Shown here piece by piece: positions 1-9,617 of a DNA stretch of 56,006 bases. Position numbers and translations under genes: made by a program. The stretch is from Hydrogenophaga sp. A37 (GTDB lineage: Bacteria > Pseudomonadota > Gammaproteobacteria > Burkholderiales > Burkholderiaceae_C), in NCBI RefSeq assembly GCF_002001205.1, contig NZ_MUNZ01000059.1:1-56006 (forward strand), in the 5' to 3' direction. The notes under the pieces were generated by a model. It had not been told where the DNA came from. It worked only from the letters and a program-made list of their open reading frames with translations, and ran no database searches. The first letter of the stretch is position 1. Each line of letters opens with the position of its first letter.

Positions 1-2
1 GG

Positions 3-53
3 GAAGACTGGATCAATGTCCTGCCAACAGGTGCCGACGACGCCGGCGTTTAA
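3..53 (+). pseudogene. possible C-terminal tail of a truncated upstream gene
   Basis: One frame entering from the left edge reads EDWINVLPTGADDAGV and stops with TAA at 51-53. It could be the last 16 codons of a gene lying upstream of the window, but it is too short to recognise or to prove coding. The sequence right after it resembles an IS element end, so the tail may belong to a transposase relic or to the gene next to it. Confidence 0.25.
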
Positions 54-77
54 CCCCTATCCCCGATCAGTTCAGGT

Positions 78-122
78 GGGGGAGTTTGAGGTGGCCATAG
101 ACGGGGGAATTTGACTGGCCAT
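78..122. repeat. pair of ~20-bp direct repeats resembling IS21-family end sites
   Basis: Positions 78-98 and 103-122 are near-identical direct repeats (GGGGGAGTTTGAGGTGGCCAT and GGGGGAATTTGACTGGCCAT), 25 bp apart start to start. IS21-family elements carry several such ~20-bp transposase-binding repeats at each end, and this wording resembles those ends from Burkholderiales. No istA/istB gene is visible, so this is either the edge of an element lying to the left or a relic. Assignment to IS21 rests on recall, not on a search. Confidence 0.4.
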
Positions 123-341
123 CAGGGCGGCAGGCGAAAGCCTGGTGGCCGCGCAACTCGTTCCAGGCGCCCAGCGCAAGCCCTGAAGGCACGCCCGGGG
201 CGCCGGGTAAAATCGCGATTTTGCTCTTGAATCAGCAGCGTTCGCCGGCACATTCTGTGTAGCCGCTGTGCCGCTCAGGCTGGTAGGGGATTAACGAGTT
301 TTTTGCCTGCCCGGATGTTTGTCTGGGGGTGGGCTGCACCT
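123..341 (+). promoter_or_regulatory. secA upstream region with 14-bp palindrome
   Basis: No gene is visible here. The stretch contains a perfect palindrome AAAATCGCGATTTT at 209-222, overlapping a -10-like TAAAAT at 208-213, which could give a secA promoter with a leader of about 120 nt. No good -35 box is seen 17 bases upstream. A second weak candidate is TTGAAT near 227. The segment just before secA has a purine-rich GGGGGTGGG that may serve as ribosome-binding site. Confidence 0.3.
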
Positions 342-3086
342 ATGGCCACAAACATTCTCACCAAAATATTTGGTAGCCGCAATGACCGGTTGCTCAAGAC
401 CTACCGCAAAACGGTGGAGCACATCAATGGCCTGGAACCCCAGTTCGAAAAGTTCACCGATGAGGAATTGAAGGCGCAGACGGAGACCTTCAAACGCCGT
501 GTCACTGAAGGGGCTTCTCTGGAGTCCATCCTTCCAGAGGCCTTTGCCGTGGTGCGTGAGGCCAGCAAGCGCGTGATGAAAATGCGTCACTTTGACGTGC
601 AATTGGTGGGGGGACTGGCGCTGCACCACGGCAAGGTGGCAGAGATGCGAACTGGTGAGGGCAAGACCCTGACCGCCACTTTGCCCGTTTATCTCAACGC
701 GTTGACCGGCAAAGGCGTGCATGTCGTGACGGTGAACGACTACCTGGCCAGTCGCGATGCACAGTGGATGGGTCGGCTCTACAACTTCCTGGGACTTACG
801 GTGGGTATCAACCTGCCGCAAGCCCCGCGTGAAGACAAGCAGGCCGCGTACCGCTCGGACATTACTTACGGGACCAACAACGAGTACGGCTTCGACTACC
901 TCCGTGACAACATGGTGTACGAGGCGGCAGACCGCGTACAGCGCAGCCTGAATTACGCGATTGTTGACGAAGTGGACTCCATCCTGATCGACGAGGCTCG
1001 CACGCCGCTGATCATCAGTGGTCAGGCCGAAGACCAGACGCCTGTCTACAACGCCATCAAACAGCTGATCCCCTATTTGACCCGTCAGGAGGGCGAAGCC
1101 GATCCTCGCACGGGAGAGGGCGTCATCAAGCCTGGCGACTTCACCGTCGACGAGAAGGCGCATTCCATCCACATGACGGAGCAGGGTCACGAGAACGCCG
1201 AGCGCCTGCTCAGCCAGGCCGGCTTGCTGCCCGAAGGCGCCTCGCTGTACGACCCCGCCAACATTGCACTGATGCATCACCTGGTGACCTCGCTCAAGGC
1301 CCACCATCTTTATCACCGTGACCAGCACTATGTGAACCAGGGTGGCGAGATCGTCATCGTTGACGAGTTCACAGGGCGTCTCATGTCGGGTCGACGCTGG
1401 AGCGATGGCTTGCACCAGGCGGTGGAAGCCAAGGAAGGTGTTGCTATCCAGCCAGAAAACCAGACGATGGCGTCGATCACGTTCCAGAACTACTTCCGCC
1501 TTTACAGCAAGCTTTCCGGTATGACCGGCACCGCCGACACCGAAGCCTACGAATTTCAGGAAATCTACGGTCTGGAGACGGTGGTGATCCCGCCCAATCG
1601 GATCAGCAAGCGCACCGATCAGCTCGACCGCGTGTACAAGACGACCAAAGAGAAGTACGTTGCCGCAATCCAGGACATCCGCGAGTGTCACGAGCGTGGC
1701 CAGCCTGTGCTGGTGGGGACCTCTTCGATTGAAAATTCGGAAATCATTGCCGAATTGCTGGTGGCCGAGAAGCTGCCTCACGAAGTTCTGAACGCCAAAC
1801 AGCACGCCCGCGAGGCCGACATCATCGTGCAGGCGGGTCGTCCTGGTGCGATCACGATCGCCACCAACATGGCGGGGCGCGGTACCGACATCGTGCTGGG
1901 AGGTAACCTGGAAAAGATGAGCGCGGCCATCGAGTCCGACGAGTCACTGGATGACTCGACCAAGGCGTCGCGCATCGATGCCCTTCGTCAGCAGTGGCAG
2001 CAGGACCACGACAAGGTGAAGTCGCTGGGGGGTCTTCGCATCATTGCCACGGAACGCCACGAGAGTCGCCGCATCGACAACCAGCTGCGCGGCCGTTCGG
2101 GTCGCCAGGGTGACCCGGGGTCGTCTCGCTTTTACCTGAGCCTTGACGATTCGCTGATGCGCATCTTTGCTGGCGACAAGGTGCGGGCCATCATGGACCG
2201 CTTGAAGATGCCCGAGGGCGAAGCCATTGAGGCCGGCATCGTCACGCGCAGCATTGAAAGCGCTCAGCGCAAGGTGGAAGCGCGCAACTTCGACATCCGC
2301 AAACAACTGCTGGAGTACGACGATGTGTCGAACGACCAGCGCAAGGTCATTTATCAGCAACGCAACGACATTCTCGATGCGCAAAGTTTGCGTGCGCAGA
2401 TCGACTCGCTGCGTGAAGGCTGCTTCACCGATATGGTTCACCAGTTCGTGCCTGAGGGCAGCGTGGAAGAGCAATGGGATCTGCCGGGGCTGGAGCGGGT
2501 GCTGCGCGAGGAGTGGGCGGTGGACGTCCCTGTGGCTTCATGGGTGTCGGATGCGGAGTCCATGGATGCTGATGAGGTGGTGGCGCGTGTGCTGGCCGCG
2601 TCGAAGCAGGTGTTCGATGACAAGGTGGCCCAGGTGGGCGACGAGAACTTCACTCGGTTCGAGCGCATGGTGCTGCTGCAGACCATTGACAGCCAGTGGC
2701 GCGATCACCTGTCAGCGTTGGACTATCTGCGCCAGGGCATTCACCTGCGCGGCTACGCCCAGAAACAGCCCAAGCAGGAATACAAACGTGAAGCTTTCCA
2801 GTTGTTTGGGCAGTTGCTGGACAGCGTGAAGAACGATGTCACGCGGGTGTTGGTGAATGTGCGAGTTCAGTCAGCCGAACAGATCTCCGAGGCGGCCGAG
2901 CAAATGGAAGCCCGGGGCGAACAGATCGCCAACGTGACCTACACCGCCCCCACCGAAACCGGTGAGGTGGAAAGCAGCACCGAGCCGAGTACTGTTGTGG
3001 CAGACGTGCAGCGCGTGGGTCGCAACGATCCCTGTCCCTGCGGTAGCGGGAAGAAGTACAAGCATTGCCACGGCGCGCTGACATGA
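342..3086 (+). CDS. secA: SecA preprotein translocase ATPase
   Basis: This is the ATP-driven motor that pushes unfolded preproteins through SecYEG at the inner membrane. The 914-residue product has the family's usual length. Visible are the Walker A motif MRTGEGKT (102-109), the DEAD-like DEVD (209-212), the helicase C-terminal block with NMAGRGTDI and the [11 protein letters not shown] arginine finger region, and a C-terminal SEC-C zinc motif ([13 protein letters not shown]) that binds SecB and lipids. The ATG at 342 is chosen because [15 protein letters not shown] matches SecA N-termini; an in-frame TTG at 303 would add 13 unrelated residues. argJ follows after 183 bp, as is common in Burkholderiales. 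Confidence 0.97.
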   Translation: MATNILTKIFGSRNDRLLKTYRKTVEHINGLEPQFEKFTDEELKAQTETFKRRVTEGASLESILPEAFAVVREASKRVMKMRHFDVQLVGGLALHHGKVAEMRTGEGKTLTATLPVYLNALTGKGVHVVTVNDYLASRDAQWMGRLYNFLGLTVGINLPQAPREDKQAAYRSDITYGTNNEYGFDYLRDNMVYEAADRVQRSLNYAIVDEVDSILIDEARTPLIISGQAEDQTPVYNAIKQLIPYLTRQEGEADPRTGEGVIKPGDFTVDEKAHSIHMTEQGHENAERLLSQAGLLPEGASLYDPANIALMHHLVTSLKAHHLYHRDQHYVNQGGEIVIVDEFTGRLMSGRRWSDGLHQAVEAKEGVAIQPENQTMASITFQNYFRLYSKLSGMTGTADTEAYEFQEIYGLETVVIPPNRISKRTDQLDRVYKTTKEKYVAAIQDIRECHERGQPVLVGTSSIENSEIIAELLVAEKLPHEVLNAKQHAREADIIVQAGRPGAITIATNMAGRGTDIVLGGNLEKMSAAIESDESLDDSTKASRIDALRQQWQQDHDKVKSLGGLRIIATERHESRRIDNQLRGRSGRQGDPGSSRFYLSLDDSLMRIFAGDKVRAIMDRLKMPEGEAIEAGIVTRSIESAQRKVEARNFDIRKQLLEYDDVSNDQRKVIYQQRNDILDAQSLRAQIDSLREGCFTDMVHQFVPEGSVEEQWDLPGLERVLREEWAVDVPVASWVSDAESMDADEVVARVLAASKQVFDDKVAQVGDENFTRFERMVLLQTIDSQWRDHLSALDYLRQGIHLRGYAQKQPKQEYKREAFQLFGQLLDSVKNDVTRVLVNVRVQSAEQISEAAEQMEARGEQIANVTYTAPTETGEVESSTEPSTVVADVQRVGRNDPCPCGSGKKYKHCHGALT

Positions 3087-3269
3087 GCGTAGCGCCGGGC
3101 CGTTCCCAAGCCTGCTCGCACCGCAGCCCGCAGGGCAAAGGTACTCCAGTGAGCGCTGTGCGGCCGGCATCGTTTGGCGACCGCCTGTGGTCTGGCGAAG
3201 CCAGTTCAACGGTGTTCTGGAACCACTTCGCCGCGCTCGACGCGATTCATCTGACAGGAACCCTTTGAC

Positions 3270-4517
3270 ATGGCTGTGAATTACACCGCACCCCAAGCCT
3301 CGAACCTTCTGCCTGTCGCTGGCGTGCGCATTGGTGTGGCCGAGGCAGGCATCCGCAAAGTCAACCGCAAAGACCTCACGGTGTTTTTGTTGGACGAAGG
3401 CAGCGTGGTGGGTGCTGTGTTCACCCAGAACCGCTACGCGGCCGCACCGGTGCAAGTGTGCCGCGAACACCTGTCCGCAGGGCAAGGCATCCGTGCCATG
3501 GTGATCAACACAGGGAACGCCAATGCGGGCACGGGTGAGTCAGGCCTCAGTCACGCGCGCCTGACGGCCCATGCACTCGCCTTGGCCTTGGGCGTCAAAC
3601 ACGAACAGGTGCTGCCATTTTCCACCGGTGTCATTATGGAACCCCTGCCGGTGGACCGTCTGATTGCAGGTTTGCCGGCGGCTCTTGCCGACGCTGCAAG
3701 CGCCCAGGGTGCCTCGGGTGCTCAATGGCTCAAGGCGGCCGAAGGCATCATGACCACCGACACCTTGCCCAAGGCCATCAGCCGCCGTGTGAGCGTGGGC
3801 GGCAAAACCGTGTCCATGAGCGGCATCGCCAAGGGCGCGGGCATGATTCGGCCCAACATGGCAACCATGCTGGGCTACGTGGCCACCGATGCAGCCGTCT
3901 CGCCGGCGATCATGAACACGCTGGCCAAGCGCCTGGCCGATGTGTCCTTCAACCGCGTGACCGTGGATGGGGACACGTCCACCAACGATTCCTTTGTCGT
4001 TGTTGCCACGGGCAAAGCCGGCAATGCCCCGGTGACTGATCTGGACGGCCCCGATGGCCAGGCGCTGCTGCTGGCACTGACGGAAGTGGCTCAGTTCCTC
4101 GCACACGCCATCGTGCGCGATGGCGAAGGGGCCACCAAGTTCATCACGGTGCGTGTCGAAGGGGGGCAGAACAGCGAGGAGTGCCTCAAGGCCGCCTATG
4201 CCGTGGCCCACTCTCCGCTCGTGAAGACGGCTTTCTTTGCGAGTGACCCGAACCTTGGCCGCATCCTGGCGGCTGTGGGGTATGCGGGCATCACCGATCT
4301 GGACGCGACGAAGATCGAGCTGCATCTGGGTGATGTGCACGTGGTCCGACAAGGCGGTCGCCACCCCGACTATCGCGAAGAACAAGGTCAGCGCGTGATG
4401 AAAGCGGCTGAGATTCTGGTGCGCATCGGGCTCGGACGTGGCGACGTTACCGAGACGGTCTGGACCTGCGATTTCAGCCACGACTACGTGACGATCAACG
4501 CCGACTACCGGTCTTGA
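3270..4517 (+). CDS. argJ: Bifunctional ornithine acetyltransferase / N-acetylglutamate synthase
   Basis: ArgJ moves the acetyl group from N-acetylornithine to glutamate, recycling acetyl in arginine synthesis, and often also makes N-acetylglutamate from acetyl-CoA. The 415-residue protein carries the self-cleavage site ATML at 198-201, where Thr199 becomes the N-terminal nucleophile of the beta chain. The upstream [12 protein letters not shown] stretch and the C-terminal [14 protein letters not shown] are typical of the family. Whether it is bifunctional cannot be told from sequence reading alone. It lies between secA and an AAA ATPase gene on the same strand. Confidence 0.96.
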   Translation: MAVNYTAPQASNLLPVAGVRIGVAEAGIRKVNRKDLTVFLLDEGSVVGAVFTQNRYAAAPVQVCREHLSAGQGIRAMVINTGNANAGTGESGLSHARLTAHALALALGVKHEQVLPFSTGVIMEPLPVDRLIAGLPAALADAASAQGASGAQWLKAAEGIMTTDTLPKAISRRVSVGGKTVSMSGIAKGAGMIRPNMATMLGYVATDAAVSPAIMNTLAKRLADVSFNRVTVDGDTSTNDSFVVVATGKAGNAPVTDLDGPDGQALLLALTEVAQFLAHAIVRDGEGATKFITVRVEGGQNSEECLKAAYAVAHSPLVKTAFFASDPNLGRILAAVGYAGITDLDATKIELHLGDVHVVRQGGRHPDYREEQGQRVMKAAEILVRIGLGRGDVTETVWTCDFSHDYVTINADYRS

Positions 4518-4554
4518 GCCCAGGCTTGCGGGCTTGTTTCTCTGGACGCTGCAG

Positions 4555-5433
4555 ATGAACGAACATTTTGAACGGCTCATTCAGCGGGTTGAACAGCTGA
4601 TTGACCGCATCGAGTCGGTGCTGCCCCAGCCGCTGGGTGCGCCTGACTGGTCGGCGTCAGTCGCTTATCGCTACCGCAAGCGCAGCAGCGGGCATGGCGC
4701 GTTGGAGCCGGTTCGGCAAGTGGCTCAGATGCAGCTGTCTGATCTGCAAGAAATCGACGGCCAGAAAGAAAAGATCCAGCGCAATACGCTGCAGTTCGTC
4801 AGGGGCCTGCCGGCCAATAACGTGTTACTCACCGGTGCCAGGGGCACCGGGAAGTCGTCGCTGGTCAAAGCCTGTTTGCAGGAGTACGCGTCTCAAGGGG
4901 TCCGTCTGATCGAGGTCGATAAAGCTGATCTGGTGGATTTGCCCGACATTGTCGATGTGGTGGCCAACCGACCCGAGCGCTTCATCGTGTTTTGTGATGA
5001 CCTCAGTTTTGAGGACGGAGAGGCGGGCTACAAGGCGCTGAAATCCGTTCTGGATGGCTCGGTGTCTGCTGTTGGTCACAACGTGCTGATCTATGCAACC
5101 AGCAACCGCCGCCATTTATTGCCTGAGTACATGAAGGAAAACCTCAGCTACACACACACGCCCGACGGTGAAGTGCACCCGGGCGAAGTGGTGGAAGAAA
5201 AGATTTCGCTGTCCGAACGGTTCGGACTGTGGGTCAGCTTTTATCCATTCAGTCAGGACGAATACCTGACCATCGTGAAGCAATGGCTCTCGTCTTTCGA
5301 CGTTCCTGCTGTTGCCATTGAAGCGGCTCGTCCACAGGCATTGGTCTGGGCCTTGGAGCGTGGCTCGCGCAGCGGTCGTGTGGCCTACCAGTTCGCGCGT
5401 GACTATGCTGGATCTCATGGCGCAGGTACCTGA
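4555..5433 (+). CDS. AAA ATPase of the DUF815 family
   Basis: This 292-residue cytoplasmic P-loop ATPase has a helical N-terminal part (about 1-85), a Walker A motif GARGTGKS at 94-101, a Walker B-like block FIVFCDDLSF and a sensor-like ATSNRRH. This is the DUF815 family, found in many proteobacteria next to argJ and a mutT gene, whose role is not established. The ATG at 4555 gives the usual start (MNEHFERL); an upstream in-frame alternative codon adds seven residues of no similarity. Its end overlaps the following Nudix gene by about 29 bp, suggesting translational coupling. Confidence 0.85.
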   Translation: MNEHFERLIQRVEQLIDRIESVLPQPLGAPDWSASVAYRYRKRSSGHGALEPVRQVAQMQLSDLQEIDGQKEKIQRNTLQFVRGLPANNVLLTGARGTGKSSLVKACLQEYASQGVRLIEVDKADLVDLPDIVDVVANRPERFIVFCDDLSFEDGEAGYKALKSVLDGSVSAVGHNVLIYATSNRRHLLPEYMKENLSYTHTPDGEVHPGEVVEEKISLSERFGLWVSFYPFSQDEYLTIVKQWLSSFDVPAVAIEAARPQALVWALERGSRSGRVAYQFARDYAGSHGAGT

Positions 5434-5896
5434 GCGTCTGCGCGGGGGTGAACCCTTGCTGGTGGTGGATGGGGGCGGCGGCGTCCTTGGTGTCGATCAC
5501 CGCCCCGTGACGGAGGTGGCGGTGGGGGTGCTTATCGACACCGACGGGCGCTTCCTGCTCACTTCACGCCCGGAAGGCAAAGCTTATGCTGGTTACTGGG
5601 AATTTCCGGGGGGCAAGCTGGAAGCGGGCGAAACGATTGAGCAAGCGCTCCGGCGCGAACTGCAAGAGGAAATTGGCGTCATGATCGGACCGGCCCACCT
5701 TTGGAAGACCTCCATGGTGGACTACCCGCATGCGCTGGTGCGCTTGCACTTCTGCAAAGTGTTCAGTTGGGAGGGTGCATTGCAGATGCACGAAGGCCAG
5801 CGCTTTGGCTGGGAGCGGCTTCCCGTGAGTTGCGAACCGGTATTGCCCGGTACGGTGCCTGTGCTGGGGTGGCTCAGCGACGAAATGAAGGGTTGA
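5405..5896 (+). CDS. mutT: MutT-type Nudix hydrolase
   Basis: The 163-residue product has a complete Nudix box, GGKLEAGETIEQALRRELQE followed by EIGV, fitting GX5EX7REUXEEXGU. It resembles MutT (8-oxo-dGTP diphosphatase), which removes oxidised dGTP before it enters DNA, and the residues before the box (LTSRPEGKAYAGYWEFPGG) are typical of MutT. Exact substrate is inferred. The start is uncertain: ATG at 5405 or at 5417 both lie inside the DUF815 gene, and neither has a strong ribosome-binding site. It ends 5 bp from the convergent yacG. Confidence 0.85.
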   Translation: MLDLMAQVPERLRGGEPLLVVDGGGGVLGVDHRPVTEVAVGVLIDTDGRFLLTSRPEGKAYAGYWEFPGGKLEAGETIEQALRRELQEEIGVMIGPAHLWKTSMVDYPHALVRLHFCKVFSWEGALQMHEGQRFGWERLPVSCEPVLPGTVPVLGWLSDEMKG

Positions 5897-5901
5897 CGAG
5901 A

Positions 5902-6099
5902 TCAGCTGCTCTCAAAGCCCGGATCGCTACTGGCCTCTTGTTCTGGCAGCGAAAACCGTTCGCTGGCCCATGCACCCAGATCCAGGTTTTTGCAGCGCTC
6001 ACCACAAAACGGCCGGTAGGGGTTGGATGGGGCGTAAATGCTCTGACCGCCACAGGCAGGGCAGCGAACCTGTTTCAAAGGAACGTCCGGCGAACTCAT
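5902..6099 (-). CDS. yacG: DNA gyrase inhibitor YacG, zinc-binding
   Basis: A 65-residue protein with four cysteines in the order CPACGG...FCGERCKNLDL, the zinc ribbon of YacG. In E. coli YacG binds GyrB and blocks gyrase. The region after the zinc site (DLGAWASERF) is the conserved YacG helix, and the tail is acidic. ATG at 6099 is preferred because GAGG lies seven bases upstream; an ATG at 6117 would overlap the end of zapD. The zapD-yacG-coaE arrangement matches the coaE-zapD-yacG cluster of E. coli and supports the call. Confidence 0.92.
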   Translation of the reverse strand: MSSPDVPLKQVRCPACGGQSIYAPSNPYRPFCGERCKNLDLGAWASERFSLPEQEASSDPGFESS

Positions 6100-6107
6100 C
6101 CGAAACC

Positions 6108-6863
6108 TCAGATGCAAAGCGTCAGTTCGAATGCTGCATCATCCTGCGCCGGGTGAAGACGCTCGTCGTCTCCCTGCCGCAGCAGTCGCACCGACAGCAT
6201 CAACCGGTTGCCACTGATTTCAGGTATCAAGCCCATCAAGGGGTCAATGGCCAGGCGCAGCAACTGGTAGGTCCGGCCTTGCGGCAGGTTCTGTTGAAAC
6301 TGCCCGGCAGGTGCCATCACCTTGTGGGGAGAACCCGAGTCCCGCATCATCTTCATCAACAGGGAAATGGCCTCGGCCAAGGGCACCAGAACCTGAACCC
6401 AGCGCTGAAGGTCCGCTTGGCGCTGCTGTGCGGGGCGATGTTGCCAATGGAAATACGCGGGCAGATCGAACTCACAGGTGCCACCGGGGATGCCAATGCG
6501 ACTGCGTATGGACATCAGCCAGTCGTTTTCGGTGAGCGACTGCCCCGTCTTACCGGCCAGCCCGCTGAGTTGGGTGAAGCAGGCATCCAGTTGGCCGATG
6601 ACCTCGTCCAGCACACGTTCCGAAATTGCCGGGTTGCCCCGATAGCTGTTGAGTTGAAGACGGTGTCGGTCGATATCCTTCAGTACGTCGGACTTCATAT
6701 CCGCGCGCGCAGCCACATCCATGACTTCAAAGATGGTTTGAATGGCGAAGTGATGATCGAGTGGGGTGGCTCGAGACATCAGTTCGGAGAGCCGTGCAAA
6801 CAATTGCTCCAGCCGGAGGTAGGTCCGAACGCGTTCGTTGAAGGGGTATTCGTACAGGATCAC
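6108..6863 (-). CDS. zapD: Cell division protein ZapD
   Basis: ZapD bundles FtsZ filaments and supports Z-ring assembly. The 251-residue sequence begins MILYEYPFNERVRTYLRLE, the hallmark N-terminus of the family (formerly YacF/DUF1342), and has the alpha-helical and beta-sheet pattern of a soluble cytoplasmic protein with no signal or membrane segment. It sits between coaE and yacG, the usual order. The stop lies next to the yacG start, so the two are probably translated from one message. Confidence 0.95.
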   Translation of the reverse strand: MILYEYPFNERVRTYLRLEQLFARLSELMSRATPLDHHFAIQTIFEVMDVAARADMKSDVLKDIDRHRLQLNSYRGNPAISERVLDEVIGQLDACFTQLSGLAGKTGQSLTENDWLMSIRSRIGIPGGTCEFDLPAYFHWQHRPAQQRQADLQRWVQVLVPLAEAISLLMKMMRDSGSPHKVMAPAGQFQQNLPQGRTYQLLRLAIDPLMGLIPEISGNRLMLSVRLLRQGDDERLHPAQDDAAFELTLCI

Positions 6864-6908
6864 GGCGGCGGCGGTTCGCGGAGAAGAGCGTCGTTCATTG
6901 GAGAGGCA

Positions 6909-7499
6909 TCATAGCCCCAACCGGGAGGCCATTAGCTGCACCTCATGACGAAGGACCTGCAAGTCAGTGTGGTCGTTCCAAAGCACCCAATCAGCTGCTG
7001 CCAGCCGATGTTCTCGGGGGCTCTGTTGGCGAATGATGGCTTCAACGGTGGCTCTGTCCCAGCCATTGCGCGCCTGCACACGGCGGATCTGTGTGTCTTC
7101 AGCGCAATCAACGACCAGGATGCGGTCCAGCTGACGCCGCCAGTGGGGCGACTCCACCAGCAACGGTATGTCGAAAACCAGGCACGGTGAGCAGACCAAT
7201 TCCGACTGACGTCGGATTTCCTGCTGAACCAGCGGATGAATGATGGCCTCCAGCGTCTGGCGGGCTTCGGGATGCGCAAAGACATGCTCCCGCATGCGGT
7301 TGCGGTCCATGGCGCCCTCAGGTGTCACGAAGTGGGCGCCGAATTGGTGTGTGATGGCAGGCATGGCCAAGCCCTTGACCATCGTGCAGCGGCGGGAGAT
7401 GTCATCCGCGTCGATCAGCGCAGCTCCCATGCTCTGCAGTTCACGTGCCACGGTGCTTTTACCGCTGCCAATCCCCCCGGTAAGTCCCAAGCGCAGCAC
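6909..7499 (-). CDS. coaE: Dephospho-CoA kinase
   Basis: CoaE carries out the last step of coenzyme A synthesis, phosphorylating the 3'-hydroxyl of dephospho-CoA with ATP. The 196-residue product starts MLRLGLTGGIGSGKST, giving the P-loop at residues 8-15, and has the DADDISR motif and a lid region rich in arginine. The start is GTG at 7499. It follows pilD by 12 bp and precedes zapD by 45 bp in the same direction, so it is likely co-transcribed with the pilus genes. Confidence 0.96.
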   Translation of the reverse strand: MLRLGLTGGIGSGKSTVARELQSMGAALIDADDISRRCTMVKGLAMPAITHQFGAHFVTPEGAMDRNRMREHVFAHPEARQTLEAIIHPLVQQEIRRQSELVCSPCLVFDIPLLVESPHWRRQLDRILVVDCAEDTQIRRVQARNGWDRATVEAIIRQQSPREHRLAAADWVLWNDHTDLQVLRHEVQLMASRLGL

Positions 7500-7511
7500 T
7501 GGATTGCTCCG

Positions 7512-8372
7512 TCAAAGACCGATCACCGCCAGGATCGATTGGGGACCAAACAAGAGGGACGTCAGGCCCGCCAATGCGAGAAAAGGACCAAAGGGCAGGT
7601 ACCCACCTTCTCTGAGCTGAGCAAACACCTTCATGCCAATACCGATGGCAGCACCGATCAGCGATGCCATGAGGATGATGGGAATCAGCGCTTGCCATCC
7701 AAACCAGGCGCCCAGCGCCGCAAACAGTTTGAAGTCGCCATAGCCCATACCTTCTTTGCCCGTGGCGAGCTTGAAGGCCCAGTACACCAGCCACAGCGAC
7801 AGGTATCCCCCCACCGCGCCCCACAAGGCATCGGGAAGTGGTGTCTCGGTGACGCGCAGGGCAGCGGCACACAAGCCGGCCCATAACAAGGGCAGTGTGA
7901 TGTCGTCGGGTAGCAGCGTCGTGTCCCAGTCAATCCACGCCAAAGCAAGGATGGCGGCAGCAAAACCACACCATGCGAGCGCAGTCCCGTCCAGTCCCCA
8001 GGTCCAGCCGCACCAGGCAAACAAGGCGCCATTGACAAGTTCAATCAGCGGGTAGCGTGGGCTGATCAGTGCGCGGCAGTTGGAGCACTTGCCCCTCAAA
8101 ACCATGTAGCTGGCCACCGGAATGTTTTCAAACCAGCGGATTTGATGGCCGCAATGAGGGCAGCGTGATCGAGGCACCATCAAGTTGAAAGGTGGAGCCT
8201 TCTTCGCGGGCTCATCCAGCGACGCGGTTCCCTGGAGTTCGGCGCACTCAGCCGCCCACCGCATCTCCATCATCTTGGGCAGACGGTGGACGACCACGTT
8301 CAGGAAGCTCCCAACCAACAGCCCAAGCACGCCAAGAATGGACGCATCGAGCAGGCTCGCTGCGTTGATCAA
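7512..8372 (-). CDS. pilD: Prepilin leader peptidase / N-methyltransferase PilD
   Basis: PilD is an inner-membrane aspartyl protease that removes the leader of type IV prepilins and methylates the new N-terminus. The 286-residue protein has several membrane segments, a zinc-binding pair CPHC (71-74) and CSNC (96-99) in the methyltransferase loop, and the two catalytic aspartate regions: AWIDWD and the GxGD signature GYGDFK. It begins with a TTG at 8372 that overlaps the pilC stop by 4 bp (TTGA), pointing to coupled translation. No pilin gene is in the window, so its substrates are elsewhere. Confidence 0.96.
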   Translation of the reverse strand: MINAASLLDASILGVLGLLVGSFLNVVVHRLPKMMEMRWAAECAELQGTASLDEPAKKAPPFNLMVPRSRCPHCGHQIRWFENIPVASYMVLRGKCSNCRALISPRYPLIELVNGALFAWCGWTWGLDGTALAWCGFAAAILALAWIDWDTTLLPDDITLPLLWAGLCAAALRVTETPLPDALWGAVGGYLSLWLVYWAFKLATGKEGMGYGDFKLFAALGAWFGWQALIPIILMASLIGAAIGIGMKVFAQLREGGYLPFGPFLALAGLTSLLFGPQSILAVIGL

Positions 8373-9586
8373 ACCACCTGGCCCAACTTGAAGATGGGCA
8401 GGTACATCGACACCACAATGCCGCCGATGATGGTGCCCAGAACCACGATGATGATGGGCTCCATCAAACTGGAGAGGCCGGCAACCATGTCATCGACTTC
8501 AGCCTCATAAAAATCGGCCGCTTTTCCGAGCATGTGGTCGATAGAGCCCGACTCTTCGCCGATCGCGCACATCTGCAGAACCATCGAAGGGAAGAGATTG
8601 GCGTTGCTCATCGCATTGGTGAGACTGGTGCCCGTAGAGACTTCTTGCTGGATTCTTTCGGTTGCCTTCGCATACACCGAGTTCCCGGAGGCCCCACCGA
8701 CAGAGTCCAGGGCCTCAACCAAGGGCACACCCGCTGCAAACATCGTAGACAGCGTGCGCGTCCACCTGGCGATGACAGATTTTTCCACGAGCGTGCCGAA
8801 AATCGGCATTCTCAGCATCACCCGGTCCATGAACATCTGGACCTTTTCATTGCGCCTCCAAGCCTGCATGAAAAAGTAGATGCCACCTCCCAGACCTCCA
8901 AAAATGAGCCACCAGTACTCGGTGAAAAACTCACTCATGGCGATCACGAACAATGTGGGGCCCGGCAGATCGGCTCCAAACGAGGTGAACACCTGCTTGA
9001 AGGAGGGGATCACAAAAATCATGATCACCGCGACGACAACAAAGGCCACGATGATCACCGCCACTGGGTACATGAGCGCCGACTTGATCTTTGACTTGAT
9101 CGCTTCGGTTTTCTCCATGTAGACAGCGAGCCTGTCCAGCAGCTCTTCCAGAATACCGGCTGCTTCCCCAGCTTCCACAAGGTTGCAATAGAGACTGTCG
9201 AAGTACAGCGGATTTTTTCTGAAAGCCGCACTCAACGAGGTACCTGTTTCCACATCGGACCGAATGTCGTTGAGGAGCTTGGACACGCTGGGATTGGGAT
9301 TCCCTCTTCCTACAATGTCGAAGGCTTGCAAAAGCGGGACGCCCGCCTTCATCATGGTGGCCAGTTGCCGCGTGAAAATGGCGATGTCCTTGGGCTTGAT
9401 GCGCTTGCCCGAGCTCATGCGCCGCTTTTTGACCTTCGTCGCCACAATGCCTTGTCTGCGCAGGGCAGCCGACACTTGATTCTCGCCAACAGCACGCGTC
9501 TCACCGCGAACCGGTTTGCCGTTGCGGTCCTTGCCTTCCCATTCGAAAACGAAGTCCTTGGTGGTTTTACTTGCTGCGGTTGCCAT
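8369..9586 (-). CDS. pilC: Type IV pilus inner-membrane platform protein PilC
   Basis: PilC is the inner-membrane platform on which the PilB motor acts to extend the pilus. The 405-residue product has two GspF-type domains (about 70-195 and 275-395), each with conserved FTRQLATMMKAGVPLLQAF-like and WTRTLSTMFAAGVPLVEAL-like starts, and three hydrophobic stretches. The N-terminal about 60 residues are basic and cytoplasmic. It follows pilB by 31 bp and overlaps pilD by 4 bp. Confidence 0.96.
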   Translation of the reverse strand: MATAASKTTKDFVFEWEGKDRNGKPVRGETRAVGENQVSAALRRQGIVATKVKKRRMSSGKRIKPKDIAIFTRQLATMMKAGVPLLQAFDIVGRGNPNPSVSKLLNDIRSDVETGTSLSAAFRKNPLYFDSLYCNLVEAGEAAGILEELLDRLAVYMEKTEAIKSKIKSALMYPVAVIIVAFVVVAVIMIFVIPSFKQVFTSFGADLPGPTLFVIAMSEFFTEYWWLIFGGLGGGIYFFMQAWRRNEKVQMFMDRVMLRMPIFGTLVEKSVIARWTRTLSTMFAAGVPLVEALDSVGGASGNSVYAKATERIQQEVSTGTSLTNAMSNANLFPSMVLQMCAIGEESGSIDHMLGKAADFYEAEVDDMVAGLSSLMEPIIIVVLGTIIGGIVVSMYLPIFKLGQVV

Positions 9587-9617
9587 GTGATCCTCGGGTT
9601 CTGGGCCGGATACGGAC

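Noticed and set aside
291..1805. A 504-codon minus-strand frame opposite the start of secA
   Set aside because: It lies antisense to conserved SecA motifs and has no similarity to a known family; a shadow of GC-rich codon use.
3087..3269. A short open frame (from 3065) between secA and argJ
   Set aside because: It overlaps the end of secA, lacks a ribosome-binding site and has no recognisable features. No terminator was found in the gap either.
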